64,000 nucleotides of DNA from contig NZ_VJYZ01000018.1 of the NCBI RefSeq assembly GCF_007018965.1, positions 124,001 to 188,000 on the forward strand. Direction: 5' to 3'. This DNA comes from Paracoccus marinus. Lineage in GTDB: Bacteria > Pseudomonadota > Alphaproteobacteria > Rhodobacterales > Rhodobacteraceae. The position numbers and the translations under genes were made by a program. The notes below the pieces were generated by a model, which was not told the origin of the DNA, searched no databases, and saw only the letters and a list, made by a program, of their open reading frames with translations. Positions 23,086-35,297 of the stretch are shown piece by piece (the first letter of the stretch is position 1; each line of letters begins with the position of its first letter).

Positions 23086-24342
23086 GCGGAACTCTCCCTC
23101 AGGGTGGATGGTGGGTTCGCCGGCCTCGGACAGCGCGGTCTCGACGGCGAGGGTGGTTGCGGCGGGCGACAGCATCGCGAAGGCGCCGGTATCCGCGACC
23201 TGGGGCGAGGCGCGGCGCGTCATGCGCCAGGCGGCATAGCCGGACAGCGCCAGCAGCAGGACGCCCATGTAGGCCCAGAAGCCGTCGGGCCCCATCGCCG
23301 CCATCAGCCACGCGGTGACGATCGGGCCGAAGAACGATCCCGCCCCGTTGATGAGCAGCAGCCCCGCCGACCCCGCCGCCATGTCGGACGCGTCGAGGAA
23401 GTCGTTGGTATAGGCGATGAGCAGCGAATAGGTCGGGTTCGCGACCCCGCCCAGCAGCGCGGCGGCCAGCAGATAGCCCCAGATGCCGGTCTGGAACGCG
23501 AACACGGCGACGGTGATCGCCGCCCCGAACAGCGCCATCGTCATGATGAGGACGCGGCGGTCGGTGCGGTCCGATGCCCAGCCGATCGGATACTGGCAGA
23601 TCAGCCCGCCAAGCCAGATCGCGGCGACAAAGGCCGACACGTCGCGGACGTTCATCCCGATCACCGATCCCCAGACCGGCGACATGCCCTGCAGGGCCGC
23701 GAACACGCCGCCCATCAGGAAGATGCCGACGCAGCCCAGGGGGGACGCGCGGAACAGCCTGCGGATGCTCATCGGCGCGATCGTCTCGAACCTTGGCGCG
23801 GGGGTGGTGGCCAGCAGCATCGGCGTGAACGCGACCGACACCAGGACCGACGGGATGACGAACAGCACCCAGCCGCCCGGATCGCCGAAGTTCATCAGGA
23901 ACTGCGCGCTGACCAGCCCCAGCATCTGCACGATCATGTAGGTGGACATGGTCAGGCCGCGATTCTCGTTCGTGGCCCCGGCGTTGAGCCAGCTTTCCGC
24001 GACGATGTAGACGCCGCAGAAGCAGAACCCGATCAGGAACCGCAAGAGCGCCCAGGCAAGCCAGTGCGGCATCGCCGCATACAGGACCAGCACGGCCGAG
24101 ATCATGGACGCGAGCGCCGCGAAAACGCGGACATGGCCCACGCGCTGGATCAGCCCCGGCACGGTCCGGCTGCCGACGACGAAGCCGCCGAAATAGCCCG
24201 CCATCACCAGCGCCATCAGGCCGGTCGGGATCCCCTCGATCCCGCCGCGCACGCCCAGCAGCGTGCCCTGCATGCCATTGCCGACCATCAGCAGCATGAT
24301 GCCCAGAAGCAGCGGCCAGCTGGAGCGGACGACGGTCAGCAT
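22513..24342 (-). CDS. MFS transporter fused in frame to a DUF924 domain
   Basis: One open frame of 609 codons encodes two things that are normally separate. Residues 1 to about 400 form a 12-helix major facilitator of the YcaD-like type, starting [20 protein letters not shown], with the [19 protein letters not shown] block near residue 105 and SDRTDRR in the central loop. Residues about 420-609 form a complete DUF924 protein ([67 protein letters not shown]). The linker [12 protein letters not shown] contains a usable ribosome site and ATG for the second part. It overlaps queA by seven bases. It may be a real fusion or the result of a lost stop. Confidence 0.85.
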   Translation of the reverse strand: MLTVVRSSWPLLLGIMLLMVGNGMQGTLLGVRGGIEGIPTGLMALVMAGYFGGFVVGSRTVPGLIQRVGHVRVFAALASMISAVLVLYAAMPHWLAWALLRFLIGFCFCGVYIVAESWLNAGATNENRGLTMSTYMIVQMLGLVSAQFLMNFGDPGGWVLFVIPSVLVSVAFTPMLLATTPAPRFETIAPMSIRRLFRASPLGCVGIFLMGGVFAALQGMSPVWGSVIGMNVRDVSAFVAAIWLGGLICQYPIGWASDRTDRRVLIMTMALFGAAITVAVFAFQTGIWGYLLAAALLGGVANPTYSLLIAYTNDFLDASDMAAGSAGLLLINGAGSFFGPIVTAWLMAAMGPDGFWAYMGVLLLALSGYAAWRMTRRASPQVADTGAFAMLSPAATTLAVETALSEAGEPTIHPEGEFRMTPDDINRFWLEDVGPKGWYEQSDGLDEQVRARFQSAWQDARQLTREWAGTPEGTLASLILTDQFPRNIFRGDSRSFATDPLAVSIAGAAIEAGHDLQTPEPARQFYYMPFEHAEDLALQDRAVALFSERMPGENLLHAQMHRDTIARFGRFPWRNTALGRESTPEEQELLDAGGYGALVSGKVKLAVPE

Positions 24343-25397
24343 GCGGCGTCCGGGATCAGAAGCGAGGCGTCGCCGTAGCTGAAGAAGCGGTAGCCGCGTT
24401 CGACCGCGTGGGCATAGATGCGGTCCACCAGGTCCTTGCCCATCAGCGCCGACACCAGCATCAGCAGGGTCGATCGGGGCAGGTGGAAGTTGGTCATCAG
24501 CGCATCGGTCACGCGGAAGCTGTAGCCGGGATAGATGAAGATTTCCGTGACGGCGTCGTAGGGGTGGACGGTTCCGCCCGCATCCGCCGCGCTTTCGATC
24601 AGGCGCAGCGCGGTGGTGCCGACGGCGACGACCCGCCGCCCTTCGGCGCGGGCGGCGTTGATGGCGTCGGCGGCCGTCGCGTCCACGATGCCGCGTTCGC
24701 CGTGCATCCGGTGGGTGGTCACGTCATCGACCTTGACCGGCAGGAAGGTGCCCGCGCCGACATGCAGGGTAACGGTGGCGAAGCGCACGCCCATGTCGGC
24801 CAGGCGGTCAAGCAGCGGCTGGTCGAAATGCAGGCTCGCCGTCGGGGCGGCGACCGCGCCGGACGTGCGGGCCCAGACGGTCTGGTAGTCGGTGCGGTCC
24901 TGGTCGTCGGGCGCGCGCAGCGCGGCGATATAGGGCGGCAGCGGCATCGCGCCGACCCGCGCCAGCGCCTCGTCCAGCGCCGCGCCGTGAGTGTCGAAGC
25001 GCAGCGTCAGGTCGGTGTCGGACATCGCGTCCACGACCGCCGACAGCGTGTCGCCGAAGCGCACCGTCTCGCCCGCGCGCAGCTTGCGCAAGGGCTTTGC
25101 CAGGGCGCGCCAGTTGCCGCCGGGGGTGGGTTCCAGCAGCGTGATCTCCACCTTCGCGGTGGCCTCGCCCTGCGGCGTCGCGCGGGTCCGGCTGCCGGTC
25201 AGGCGGGCGGGAATGACGCGGGTGTCGTTCAGGACCAAGAGGTCGCCCGCCCGCAGGAACCGCGGCAGGTCGGCGACGGTCGCATCCGTCATCGCGTCGC
25301 CCTGCGCCACCAGCAGCCGCGCCGCCGTGCGCGGCCGGGCCGGGCGCGTGGCGATCAGCCCCTCGGGAAGGTCAAAGTCGAAATCGGACAGGCGCAT
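24336..25397 (-). CDS. queA: S-adenosylmethionine:tRNA ribosyltransferase-isomerase
   Basis: Transfers the ribosyl moiety of AdoMet to 7-aminomethyl-7-deazaguanine in tRNA to form epoxyqueuosine. The 353-residue protein shows the family blocks: [19 protein letters not shown] at the start, [33 protein letters not shown] in the middle, and [19 protein letters not shown] near the end. Start at 25397 gives the standard MRLSDFDF beginning. It lies 31 bases after gph and overlaps the transporter gene. No tgt is adjacent. Confidence 0.97.
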   Translation of the reverse strand: MRLSDFDFDLPEGLIATRPARPRTAARLLVAQGDAMTDATVADLPRFLRAGDLLVLNDTRVIPARLTGSRTRATPQGEATAKVEITLLEPTPGGNWRALAKPLRKLRAGETVRFGDTLSAVVDAMSDTDLTLRFDTHGAALDEALARVGAMPLPPYIAALRAPDDQDRTDYQTVWARTSGAVAAPTASLHFDQPLLDRLADMGVRFATVTLHVGAGTFLPVKVDDVTTHRMHGERGIVDATAADAINAARAEGRRVVAVGTTALRLIESAADAGGTVHPYDAVTEIFIYPGYSFRVTDALMTNFHLPRSTLLMLVSALMGKDLVDRIYAHAVERGYRFFSYGDASLLIPDAAC

Positions 25398-25428
25398 GGG
25401 GCGGTTGTCGGCGCGGGCAGGGCCAAGG

Positions 25429-26130
25429 TCAAGCCTTGCGCCGGGCCGCGGCGTTGGCGCCCAGCCAGCGCTGGGCAAGGTCCGGCAGCCCGGCGAAGTC
25501 GTGCAGCAGGTAGTCCGGCCCCAGCCGGTCGATCTCCGGCCCCTCGGGCCCGAACCCCACCAGCGCGACCTTGACGCCGGCGGCGCGGGCGGTCTTGACG
25601 TCGGTTTCCGTGTCGCCGACCAGAAACGACCGCGCGACCTCGCCGCCCGCGCGCGTCACCGCCTCGCGGTAGGCGGTCGGGTCGGGCTTTCGGACCGGCA
25701 GCGTGTCGGCGCCCACCAGCGCCGCGAAGCGGTCGCGGATCCCCAGGACCGCCAGCAGCTTTTCGGCCAGCGCGCCGGGCTTGTTGGTGCAGATCGACAG
25801 GATCAGCCCCATGTCCTGCAACCGCGCCAGCGCGTCGTCCACGCCGTCGTAAAGCGTCGTGTGGCGGGCGATGTCGGCCTCGTAGAAATCCAGCAGGCGC
25901 GCGAAATCCACGTCCTCGGCGTCGCCGGGCAGGATCATGCCGGCGGGCATCCGCGCATAGCCCGCGCGCAGCATCGCCCGGCCGCCGTGGAACGCGATCC
26001 CCGCATCCGCGACCGGGTCCAGCAGCGCCCCCAACCCGCGAGAGGAAAAGCAGCCATTCGCCGCCGCCACGAGGTCCGCCGCCGTGTCCGCAAGCGTCCC
26101 GTCCAGGTCGAAGACCACCGTTCCCGTCAT
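25429..26130 (-). CDS. gph: phosphoglycolate phosphatase (HAD superfamily)
   Basis: A 233-residue haloacid-dehalogenase phosphatase that dephosphorylates 2-phosphoglycolate. Motif I is at the very start ([16 protein letters not shown], both Asp present), motif II in LSICTNKP, motif III Lys in VRKPDPTAY and motif IV in [17 protein letters not shown]. The start at 26130 puts motif I at residues 5-14 as usual. It is first of a minus-strand run with queA and is divergent from glmU. Related HAD enzymes with other sugar phosphates cannot be excluded from sequence alone. Confidence 0.9.
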   Translation of the reverse strand: MTGTVVFDLDGTLADTAADLVAAANGCFSSRGLGALLDPVADAGIAFHGGRAMLRAGYARMPAGMILPGDAEDVDFARLLDFYEADIARHTTLYDGVDDALARLQDMGLILSICTNKPGALAEKLLAVLGIRDRFAALVGADTLPVRKPDPTAYREAVTRAGGEVARSFLVGDTETDVKTARAAGVKVALVGFGPEGPEIDRLGPDYLLHDFAGLPDLAQRWLGANAAARRKA

Positions 26131-26171
26131 CGTCCGTAACCTTCCGTCAAAGCTTGTGAATGCCGCGACCC

Positions 26172-26200
26172 TTGCCGCCACGGTCGGTGGCTAGTTAGAA
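26172..26200 (+). promoter_or_regulatory. probable glmU-glmS promoter
   Basis: TTGCCG (26172-26177) and TTAGAA (26195-26200) are 17 bases apart in the divergent gph-glmU gap. Transcription would begin at about 26206, three bases before an ATG at 26209 and about 30 before the ATG at 26236, which favours the latter as the start. Confidence 0.4.
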
Positions 26201-26235
26201 CGCCGGCAATGAAACATGAACCGGGAAATCGCGGC

Positions 26236-27606
26236 ATGACGGAACAGGCAGTGGCCTTGGTGGTGCTTGCGGCCGGGCAGGGCAGCCGGATGCTTTCGGA
26301 CCTGCCCAAGGTTCTTCACCGGCTGGGCGGCGTGCCGCTGGTCGGCCACGCGCTGGCCGCGGGCCGGACACTGGACCCCGAGCGTGTGATCGTCGTCGCG
26401 GGCCACGGCGCCGAGGCGGTGACGCGCGCGGTCGGCAAGCTCGACCCCGACGCGCAGGTGGCGCTGCAGGAACAGCAGCTCGGCACCGGGCACGCGGTCG
26501 CGCAGGCGCTGCCGATGCTGGACGGGTTCGCGGGCAAGGTGGTCGTGCTTTACGGCGACACGCCCTTCATCGGCGCGGACACGCTGGCGGCGCTCGCGTC
26601 CCATACCGCCGACGTGGTCGTGCTGGGGTTCGAGGCGGCGGAACCCGGTCGCTACGGCCGCCTTGTCGTCCGCAACGGAGGGCTTGACCGGATCGTGGAG
26701 TTCAAGGACGCCGACGAGGCCACGCGGCGGATCGCGCTGTGCAATTCGGGCGTGATGGCGGCGGATGCGGCGCTTCTGCGCGATCTCGTGGGCCGATTGG
26801 GCAACGACAACGCGGCCGGCGAATACTACCTGACCGACGTGGTGGGCCTTGCCCGCGCCGAAGGGCGGACAGCCGCCGTCGTCACCTGCGACGAGGCCGA
26901 GACGCTGGGCATCAACACCCGCGCCGAACTCGCCGCCGCCGAGGCGCAGTTCCAGGCCCGCGCGCGCGAGGATGCGCTGGACAGCGGCGTCACCATGTCG
27001 GACCCGGCGACGGTCTGGTTCGCGCTGGACACCGTGATCGGCCGCGACGCCATCATCGGCCAGAACGTCGTCTTCGGCCCCGGCGTCACCATCGAAAGCG
27101 GGGCCGAGATCCTGCCCTTCTGCCACCTTGAAGGCTGCCACGTCTCGTCGGGTGCGACGGTGGGCCCGTTCGCGCGGCTGCGCCCGGGGGCCGAGCTTGG
27201 CGGCGACGTGCATGTGGGCAACTTCGTCGAGGTGAAGAACGCGGTCCTCGACGAGGGGGTGAAGGTCGGGCACCTGACCTATCTGGGCGACGCGCATGTG
27301 GGCGAGCGCACGAACATCGGCGCGGGCACCGTGACCTGCAACTACGACGGCGTCGGCAAGCACCGGACCGAGATCGGGGCCGACGCCTTCATCGGCTCCG
27401 ACACGATGCTGGTGGCGCCGGTGCGGATCGGCGCGCGGGCGCTGACCGGATCGGGGTCGGTCATCACCCAGGACGTGCCGGACGACGCGCTGGCCCTTGG
27501 CCGGGCGCGGCAGGTGGTCAAGCCGGGGCTCGCCACCCGGATGATGCAGGCGCTGCGCGGGGCAAAGGCGAACGCGGCGGCGGGATCTGCGCGGGGGAAC
27601 GGCTGA
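26236..27606 (+). CDS. glmU: bifunctional GlcNAc-1-P uridylyltransferase / GlcN-1-P acetyltransferase
   Basis: Makes UDP-GlcNAc for peptidoglycan and lipopolysaccharide. The N-terminal uridylyltransferase begins VALVVLAAGQGSRMLSDLPK, with QQLGTGHAVAQAL and YGDTPFI further on. From about residue 240 a left-handed beta-helix of hexapeptide repeats carries acetyltransferase activity, with ARLRPGAELG, NFVEVKNAVL, LTYLGDAHVG and the NIGAGTVTCNYDG block. The ATG at 26236 has GGGAAA upstream; an in-frame ATG at 26209 would add nine residues and cannot be ruled out. Glucosamine-6-P supply comes from glmS, two bases downstream. Confidence 0.96.
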   Translation: MTEQAVALVVLAAGQGSRMLSDLPKVLHRLGGVPLVGHALAAGRTLDPERVIVVAGHGAEAVTRAVGKLDPDAQVALQEQQLGTGHAVAQALPMLDGFAGKVVVLYGDTPFIGADTLAALASHTADVVVLGFEAAEPGRYGRLVVRNGGLDRIVEFKDADEATRRIALCNSGVMAADAALLRDLVGRLGNDNAAGEYYLTDVVGLARAEGRTAAVVTCDEAETLGINTRAELAAAEAQFQARAREDALDSGVTMSDPATVWFALDTVIGRDAIIGQNVVFGPGVTIESGAEILPFCHLEGCHVSSGATVGPFARLRPGAELGGDVHVGNFVEVKNAVLDEGVKVGHLTYLGDAHVGERTNIGAGTVTCNYDGVGKHRTEIGADAFIGSDTMLVAPVRIGARALTGSGSVITQDVPDDALALGRARQVVKPGLATRMMQALRGAKANAAAGSARGNG

Positions 27607-27607
27607 G

Positions 27608-29425
27608 ATGTGCGGGATCGTGGGCATTCTGGGCGGCCACCAGGCCGGCCCGCAACTGGTCGAGGCGCTGCGGCGGCTGGAATACCGCGGCTATGACAGC
27701 GCGGGCATCGCCACCATCGACGACGACGGCGCGCTGGACCGCAGGCGCGAGGTCGGCAAGCTTGTCAACCTGTCGGACGCGCTGGTGCACGACCCGCTGG
27801 AAGGGCGCACCGGCATCGGCCACACCCGCTGGGCGACCCACGGCGCGGCGACGCAGACGAACGCCCACCCCCACCGCTACGGTGCCGTCGCGGTGGTCCA
27901 TAACGGCATCATCGAAAACTTCCGCGAGCTTCGGGCCGAACTCGCCCGCGACGGCATCGTCCCGGAAACCCAGACCGACACCGAAACGGTTGCGCAGCTG
28001 ACCGGCCACCTGATCGGCCAGGGGCTCACCCCGGTCGAGGCGGTGCGCGCCACGCTGTCGCGCCTGCACGGCGCGTTCGCGCTGGCCTTCCTGTTCGAGG
28101 GGCAGGGCGACCTGATGATCGGCGCCCGCAAGGGATCGCCGCTGGCGGTGGGGCACGGGTCGGGCGAGATGTTCCTTGGCTCGGACGCGATCGCGTTGGC
28201 GCCCTTCACCGACCGCGTGACCTATCTCGAGGACGGCGACCATGTCGTCCTGACCCGCGCGGGGGCAGAAATCTATGACGCCGAGGGGCGGCTGGCGAAC
28301 CGGGCCGTCGCGCGGATCGACGTGGGATCGACCGCGATCGACAAGGCCGGGCATCGCCACTTCATGGCCAAGGAAATCGCCCAGCAGCCGGTGGTCCTTG
28401 GCGACGCGCTAGGCCACTACATCAAGGACGGGCGGATCGTCCTGCCGGAATCGCTCGACTTCTCGCAGGTGGACCGGCTGACGCTGGTGGGCTGCGGCAC
28501 AGCCTTCCTTGCCGCGAGCGTCGCGAAATACTGGTTCGAGCGGCTCGCAGGACTGCCGTGCGAGGTCGATATCGCGTCCGAGTTCCGCTATCGCGAGCCG
28601 CCGCTGTCGCCGCAAAGCTGGGCGATGTTCGTCAGCCAGTCGGGCGAGACCGCCGACACGCTGGCCGCGCTGCACTATTGCCGCGACAAGGTCGCCCGGA
28701 CCGTGGGGGTCGTGAACGTCGGCACCTCGGCCATCGCACGGGAATCCGACATCGCGCTGCCGATCCTCGCCGGGATCGAGGTGGGCGTGGCGTCCACCAA
28801 GGCCTTTACCTGCCAGCTTGCGGTGCTGGCGGTGCTGGCGTTGAAGGCGGCGCATGATCGCGGCCGTCTGGACGACGCGGGCCTTGCGGCGCATGTCGCG
28901 GATCTGCTGGCGGTGCCGGGCCTCGTCAGCCAGGCGGTGGCGGCGGGCGACGACTGCCGCCGTATCGCCGCGTGGCTGGCCGAGGCGCAGGACGTGCTGT
29001 TCCTGGGGCGCGGCGGGCTTTATCCGATCGCGCTTGAGGGGGCGCTGAAGCTTAAGGAAATCAGCTACATCCACGCCGAAGGTTATGCGTCGGGCGAACT
29101 CAAGCACGGCCCCATCGCGCTGATCGACCGCAACGTGCCGGTGATCGTGCTGGCGCCCTCGGACCCGCTGTTCGAAAAGACCGTCTCGAACATGCAGGAG
29201 GTGATGGCCCGCCACGGGCAGGTCCTGCTGGTGTCGGACGCAGGCGGGATCGAGGCGGCGGGCGAGGGTGTTCACGCCACGCTGACCATGCCCGCGGGCG
29301 GCGGCGTCTTCGCGCCCATCGTCTATGCGGTGCCGATGCAGTACCTCGCCTACTACACGGCGGTGGCCAAGGGCACCGACGTGGACCAGCCGCGCAACCT
29401 CGCGAAATCGGTCACGGTCGAATAG
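27608..29425 (+). CDS. glmS: glutamine-fructose-6-phosphate aminotransferase (isomerizing)
   Basis: Forms glucosamine-6-P from fructose-6-P and glutamine, the entry step to amino sugars. The 605-residue protein has the N-terminal class II glutamine amidotransferase with Cys after the initiator Met (MCGIVGILGG), followed by EYRGYDSAGIA and HTRWATHG. Two sugar isomerase domains follow: CGTAFLAASVAKYW and SQSGETADTLAAL in the first, LGRGGLYPIALEGALKLKE in the second, ending AKSVTVE. It starts one base after the glmU stop, a translationally coupled pair. Confidence 0.98.
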   Translation: MCGIVGILGGHQAGPQLVEALRRLEYRGYDSAGIATIDDDGALDRRREVGKLVNLSDALVHDPLEGRTGIGHTRWATHGAATQTNAHPHRYGAVAVVHNGIIENFRELRAELARDGIVPETQTDTETVAQLTGHLIGQGLTPVEAVRATLSRLHGAFALAFLFEGQGDLMIGARKGSPLAVGHGSGEMFLGSDAIALAPFTDRVTYLEDGDHVVLTRAGAEIYDAEGRLANRAVARIDVGSTAIDKAGHRHFMAKEIAQQPVVLGDALGHYIKDGRIVLPESLDFSQVDRLTLVGCGTAFLAASVAKYWFERLAGLPCEVDIASEFRYREPPLSPQSWAMFVSQSGETADTLAALHYCRDKVARTVGVVNVGTSAIARESDIALPILAGIEVGVASTKAFTCQLAVLAVLALKAAHDRGRLDDAGLAAHVADLLAVPGLVSQAVAAGDDCRRIAAWLAEAQDVLFLGRGGLYPIALEGALKLKEISYIHAEGYASGELKHGPIALIDRNVPVIVLAPSDPLFEKTVSNMQEVMARHGQVLLVSDAGGIEAAGEGVHATLTMPAGGGVFAPIVYAVPMQYLAYYTAVAKGTDVDQPRNLAKSVTVE

Positions 29426-29531
29426 CCCCCGTGGTGGCCCCCGGTGACGGCCCCCCGTGACGGTCGCGTGAAACTGCGGCGGCAGGGGTCGCGCGCGGGC
29501 AACTTTCGGCGGCCGGCGTGGTTGATCGGGC

Positions 29532-30137
29532 ATGGATGACACCGACAATACGGCAAGCGCCGAAAGCATCATCGACGACCTGCACGAGGCGGACGTGGAC
29601 CTCGCCGTCGATGCGGGCCAGCTGCGCCACACCACCTTCATGGCGGTCGCGGGCCCCCTGAGCGAGATCGCGGACCAGCCGCCCGCCTTCACCCTGGCGA
29701 CGGCGGCGATGATCGGCGGCATCGTGACCGGCCGGCCGCGCCTTGCCCGGACGGGTGCGCGGGTGCTGGCCTCGTTGGCGGTGGCGACGTGGATCAAGGC
29801 CACGATCAAGTCCAAGGTGGTGCGGACCCGCCCCTACAAGCTGCTGGACGAAGGCCACTACGAGACCGGGCTGAATGGTCCGGACGAGGGGCCGTACAAC
29901 TCGTTCCCCTCGGGCCACACGGCGAACGCGGTGGCGGCGGCGCGGGCGATCGGGCGCGCGGCGCCGGGCGCGCGGGCACCGCTTTACCTTGGCGCGGCCG
30001 CGCTGGGGGCGGTGCAGGTGCCGCGCGGCAGCCACTTCGCCGCCGACGTGGTCGCGGGCGCGGTGGTCGGGCTGGTGTCCGAGGCGCTGGTCGATGCCGC
30101 GTTCAAGGCGTTCGTGCCGGGCCGCGACCATCGGTGA
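29532..30137 (+). CDS. PAP2 family phosphatase
   Basis: A 201-residue membrane-associated phosphatase of the PAP2 family. All three phosphatase motifs are present: KSKVVRTRP (residues 96-104), PSGHTANA with the catalytic His (about 125-132) and RGSHFAADVVAG with the second His (about 160-171). The hydrophobic stretches between them could span the membrane, but the enzyme is short and only weakly hydrophobic. Substrate could be phosphatidic acid, undecaprenyl pyrophosphate or a similar lipid phosphate. It is a single gene, closed by a hairpin. Confidence 0.88.
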   Translation: MDDTDNTASAESIIDDLHEADVDLAVDAGQLRHTTFMAVAGPLSEIADQPPAFTLATAAMIGGIVTGRPRLARTGARVLASLAVATWIKATIKSKVVRTRPYKLLDEGHYETGLNGPDEGPYNSFPSGHTANAVAAARAIGRAAPGARAPLYLGAAALGAVQVPRGSHFAADVVAGAVVGLVSEALVDAAFKAFVPGRDHR

Positions 30138-30161
30138 ACGTGGCCGCCGGACCGGCTTGAA

Positions 30162-30185
30162 AAAGGGGCGCAGGGGCGCCCCTTT
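30162..30185. terminator. bidirectional Rho-independent terminator
   Basis: AAAGGGGCG (30162-30170) pairs perfectly with CGCCCCTTT (30177-30185) around a 6-base loop. It separates two genes that converge: the PAP2 gene ends at 30137 and the lipoprotein gene at 30207. The A run before and T run after allow it to work both ways. Confidence 0.8.
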
Positions 30186-30206
30186 CCGTGTGAATGGTCA
30201 GGCCGA

Positions 30207-30671
30207 TCAGGCGCGCCAGACCTCGATCGTCGGCAGGTCGGTCAGGCTTGCGCCCAGCGCCTGCAGCGCCGGCAGCGAGACCTGGCTGCCGCCCGAGGCG
30301 GGGCCGCCCAGCGGGATCAGGTCCACGTTGGCGGACTTGCCGGTCGCGGGATCGACGATGCGCCCCTTGCCTGGCGCGGTGACCAGCGGGGTCTTGATCC
30401 AAAGCCCGCCCTGGCTGGCGTCCCCCAGCGACGCAACCGTGGTGCCCAGGCGCCCGGCCGCCGCATCGCTGCCCGGCGTCACGCCCGCGCCGGTCCCCGG
30501 CGGGGTGGCGATCACGACCGCGCCCTCGCCGTCGGCGGTGGGCGCGGCGACGACCTTGGTGCCGTCGGGCGCGGTGGCCTTGGTCACGACGGGCTTGTTC
30601 AGGAACCCGGTCTCGCCGCAGGCGGCAAGCGCGAGAAGGGGCAGGATGATCGTCAGGCGGGAAAGCTTCAT
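30207..30671 (-). CDS. small lipoprotein of unknown function
   Basis: I do not recognise this 154-residue protein. The N-terminus is a lipoprotein signal (MKLSRLTIILPLLALAACGE) with lipobox LAAC at residues 15-18. The mature part is rich in Gly, Ala, Thr and Pro and contains a possible repeat-like region from 25-75 (APDGTKVVAAPTADG then TPPGTGAGVTPG), and a C-terminal stretch with LGDASQGGLWIKTPLV and GRIVDPATGKSA. AAGGG lies upstream of the ATG. It is divergent from moaA across a region with a palindrome. Confidence 0.82.
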   Translation of the reverse strand: MKLSRLTIILPLLALAACGETGFLNKPVVTKATAPDGTKVVAAPTADGEGAVVIATPPGTGAGVTPGSDAAAGRLGTTVASLGDASQGGLWIKTPLVTAPGKGRIVDPATGKSANVDLIPLGGPASGGSQVSLPALQALGASLTDLPTIEVWRA

Positions 30672-30690
30672 GGCGAGGCCCTTTTCTGTG

Positions 30691-30710
30691 GTGTCCCCCT
30701 TGGGTGACAC
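30691..30710. promoter_or_regulatory. imperfect 20-bp palindrome, possible operator
   Basis: GTGTCCCCCTTGGGTGACAC reads as an inverted repeat with 8 of 10 pairs matched (arms GTGTC-x-CCC and GGG-x-GACAC). It lies 20 bases upstream of the lipoprotein start in the gap shared with moaA. Nothing identifies the regulator; it might also form an RNA hairpin in the leader of the lipoprotein gene. Confidence 0.35.
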
Positions 30711-30767
30711 GCGCGCGGGCTTGCGTCCATCCGCAACCCGCGCGGGCGGCTTTGCCGGGGTCGCTTC

Positions 30768-30796
30768 TTGTGCCGATTGGGCCACGGTCCTATCTT
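30768..30796 (+). promoter_or_regulatory. probable moaA promoter
   Basis: TTGTGC (30768-30773) and TATCTT (30791-30796) are exactly 17 bases apart. Transcription should start at about 30803, one base before the moaA ATG at 30804, so the mRNA may be leaderless. Confidence 0.5.
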
Positions 30797-30803
30797 CGAT
30801 CCC

Positions 30804-31865
30804 ATGAACGCGCCATCGCCCCCGCCTGCGCCGTCCCGTCCCGCGCCCGCGTCGTCCGATGCCTCGCAGGTCGCGCCCCTGATCGACCCGTTCGCGCGCG
30901 CCATCACCTATTTGCGCGTGTCCGTCACCGACCGCTGCGATTTCCGCTGCACCTATTGCATGGCCGAGCACATGCAGTTCCTGCCCAAGGCCGACCTTCT
31001 GACGCTGGAGGAGCTTGAAAGGCTGAGCGGCGCGTTCGTCGATCTTGGCGTCCGCAAGCTGCGGATCACGGGCGGCGAGCCGCTGGTGCGGCGCAACATC
31101 ATGTCGTTCCTGCGCGCCATGTCGAGACGGCTTGGAAGCGGCCTGGACGAGCTGACGCTGACCACCAACGGCAGCCAGCTTGCGCGGTTCGCGGACGAGC
31201 TGGCGGATTGCGGGGTGCGGCGGATCAACGTGTCGCTGGATACGCTTGACCCCGACAAGTTCGCGGCGATCACCCGCTGGGGTCGCCTGCCGCAGGTGCT
31301 TGACGGGATCCGCGCCGCGTCTGCCGCGGGCATCCGCGTCAAGATCAACACCGTGGCGCTGAAGGGCTTCAACGAGGACGAGCTGTTCCCGCTGCTCGAC
31401 TGGTGCGCGGGGCAGGGGCACGACCTGACCTTCATCGAGGTCATGCCGATGGGCGACATCGACGGCGGCGATCGGCTGGACCAGTACTGGCCGCTGAGCG
31501 ACCTGCGCGCGCGGCTGGAATCCCGCCTGACCCTGACCCCGCTGGCCGAACGGACCGGCGGCCCCGCCCGCTACGTCCGGGTCGAGGAGACGGGCCAGAA
31601 GATCGGCTTCATCACCCCGCTGACGCACAACTTCTGCGAAAGCTGCAACCGTGTCCGCCTGACCTGCACGGGCGAGCTGTTCATGTGCCTGGGGCAGGAA
31701 GACCGCGCCGACCTGCGCGCGGCCCTGCGGTCGGGCGGAGACGACGCGGTGCTGCGCAACGCGATCCGCGAGGCGATCGCGCGGAAGCCCAAGGGCCACG
31801 ACTTCGACTATTCGCGCGGGGTCGGCGGCAAGATGTCGCGGAACATGAGCCACACGGGCGGCTAG
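30804..31865 (+). CDS. moaA: GTP 3',8-cyclase (molybdenum cofactor synthesis)
   Basis: Radical SAM enzyme that starts molybdopterin synthesis from GTP. The 353-residue product has the N-terminal cluster motif C-x3-C-x2-C in RCDFRCTYC (about residue 45-53), [18 protein letters not shown], and the second C-terminal cluster in [19 protein letters not shown]. It ends in GG, needed for activity in this family. The N-terminus has a proline/alanine/serine stretch of about 30 residues. The start at 30804 lacks a ribosome site, but the promoter position fits a leaderless start. No other moa genes are nearby. Confidence 0.96.
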   Translation: MNAPSPPPAPSRPAPASSDASQVAPLIDPFARAITYLRVSVTDRCDFRCTYCMAEHMQFLPKADLLTLEELERLSGAFVDLGVRKLRITGGEPLVRRNIMSFLRAMSRRLGSGLDELTLTTNGSQLARFADELADCGVRRINVSLDTLDPDKFAAITRWGRLPQVLDGIRAASAAGIRVKINTVALKGFNEDELFPLLDWCAGQGHDLTFIEVMPMGDIDGGDRLDQYWPLSDLRARLESRLTLTPLAERTGGPARYVRVEETGQKIGFITPLTHNFCESCNRVRLTCTGELFMCLGQEDRADLRAALRSGGDDAVLRNAIREAIARKPKGHDFDYSRGVGGKMSRNMSHTGG

Positions 31866-31872
31866 GCCGCCG

Positions 31873-32223
31873 TCAGACCGCCGCGCCGTCGTAGTGATAC
31901 GAATCCAGCGCCCGCGGATCGACCCCGTCGAGGCAGTTCACGTTCACGGCCACCACCGCCTCGCCGTCCTTTTCCCCCAGCGCATAGGCCTCGATCCCGC
32001 AGGTCGGGCAGAAGCGGTGCGAGATGGCGTGCTTGTTGAACCGGTATTCGGTCGTCCGCCCGTCCGCGGTCAGCTTGAAGTCCGACGCCGGAACCATCGT
32101 CAGGACCGAACCGAGCCGCTGGCAGCGCGAGCAGTTGCAGGTGACGGTCTGGTCCAGGTCCGCCTCGACCTGAAAGGCGATGGCGCCGCACTGGCAGCTG
32201 CCGGTATAGGGACGCTTGGTCAT
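31873..32223 (-). CDS. GFA-family zinc-binding protein (CENP-V/glutathione-dependent formaldehyde-activating fold)
   Basis: A 116-residue protein with the GFA zinc-fold: TGSCQCGAIAFQV at the start, then CNCSRCQRLG, and HRFCPTCGIEAYA near residue 75. The seven conserved cysteines form the zinc sites of the family. Members are named for a claimed formaldehyde-glutathione activity, but most are uncharacterised, so no substrate is asserted. GGAGGAG seven bases upstream fixes the ATG at 32223. It runs opposite to uvrA, sharing a 135-base promoter region, and its stop is seven bases from the moaA stop. Confidence 0.88.
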   Translation of the reverse strand: MTKRPYTGSCQCGAIAFQVEADLDQTVTCNCSRCQRLGSVLTMVPASDFKLTADGRTTEYRFNKHAISHRFCPTCGIEAYALGEKDGEAVVAVNVNCLDGVDPRALDSYHYDGAAV

Positions 32224-32303
32224 GGTGCTCCTCCACTCTGACCGCGCCAGCCTGCCACGTTTCGGCCAGCCTGAGAAGTTCCTTGTTCGTTCCCATTTCA
32301 AGG

Positions 32304-32331
32304 TTGCCTTTCGGACGCGGCTGCCTATCTC
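32304..32331 (+). promoter_or_regulatory. probable uvrA promoter
   Basis: TTGCCT (32304-32309) and TATCTC (32326-32331) are 16 bases apart. Transcription would start at about 32338, downstream of an in-frame ATG at 32332, which therefore cannot be the uvrA start and leaves the ATG at 32359. No LexA-like direct repeat (GTTC-N7-GTTC) was seen here. Confidence 0.45.
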
Positions 32332-32358
32332 ATGCGCTTGTCCAGCGAAGGTCGACCC

Positions 32359-35253
<2,895 letters not shown>

Positions 35254-35297
35254 AGGGGTGGTGCGCGGGGGGGGGGCACGGCCCCGCGCGTCGGAAT

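Noticed and set aside
29426-29531. Short GTGACGG/CCCCC direct repeats before the PAP2 gene
   Set aside because: Too short and irregular to be more than local compositional repetition.
32332-32358. Upstream ATG as alternative start of uvrA
   Set aside because: It overlaps the likely -10 box and lacks a ribosome site, while the ATG at 32359 has one.
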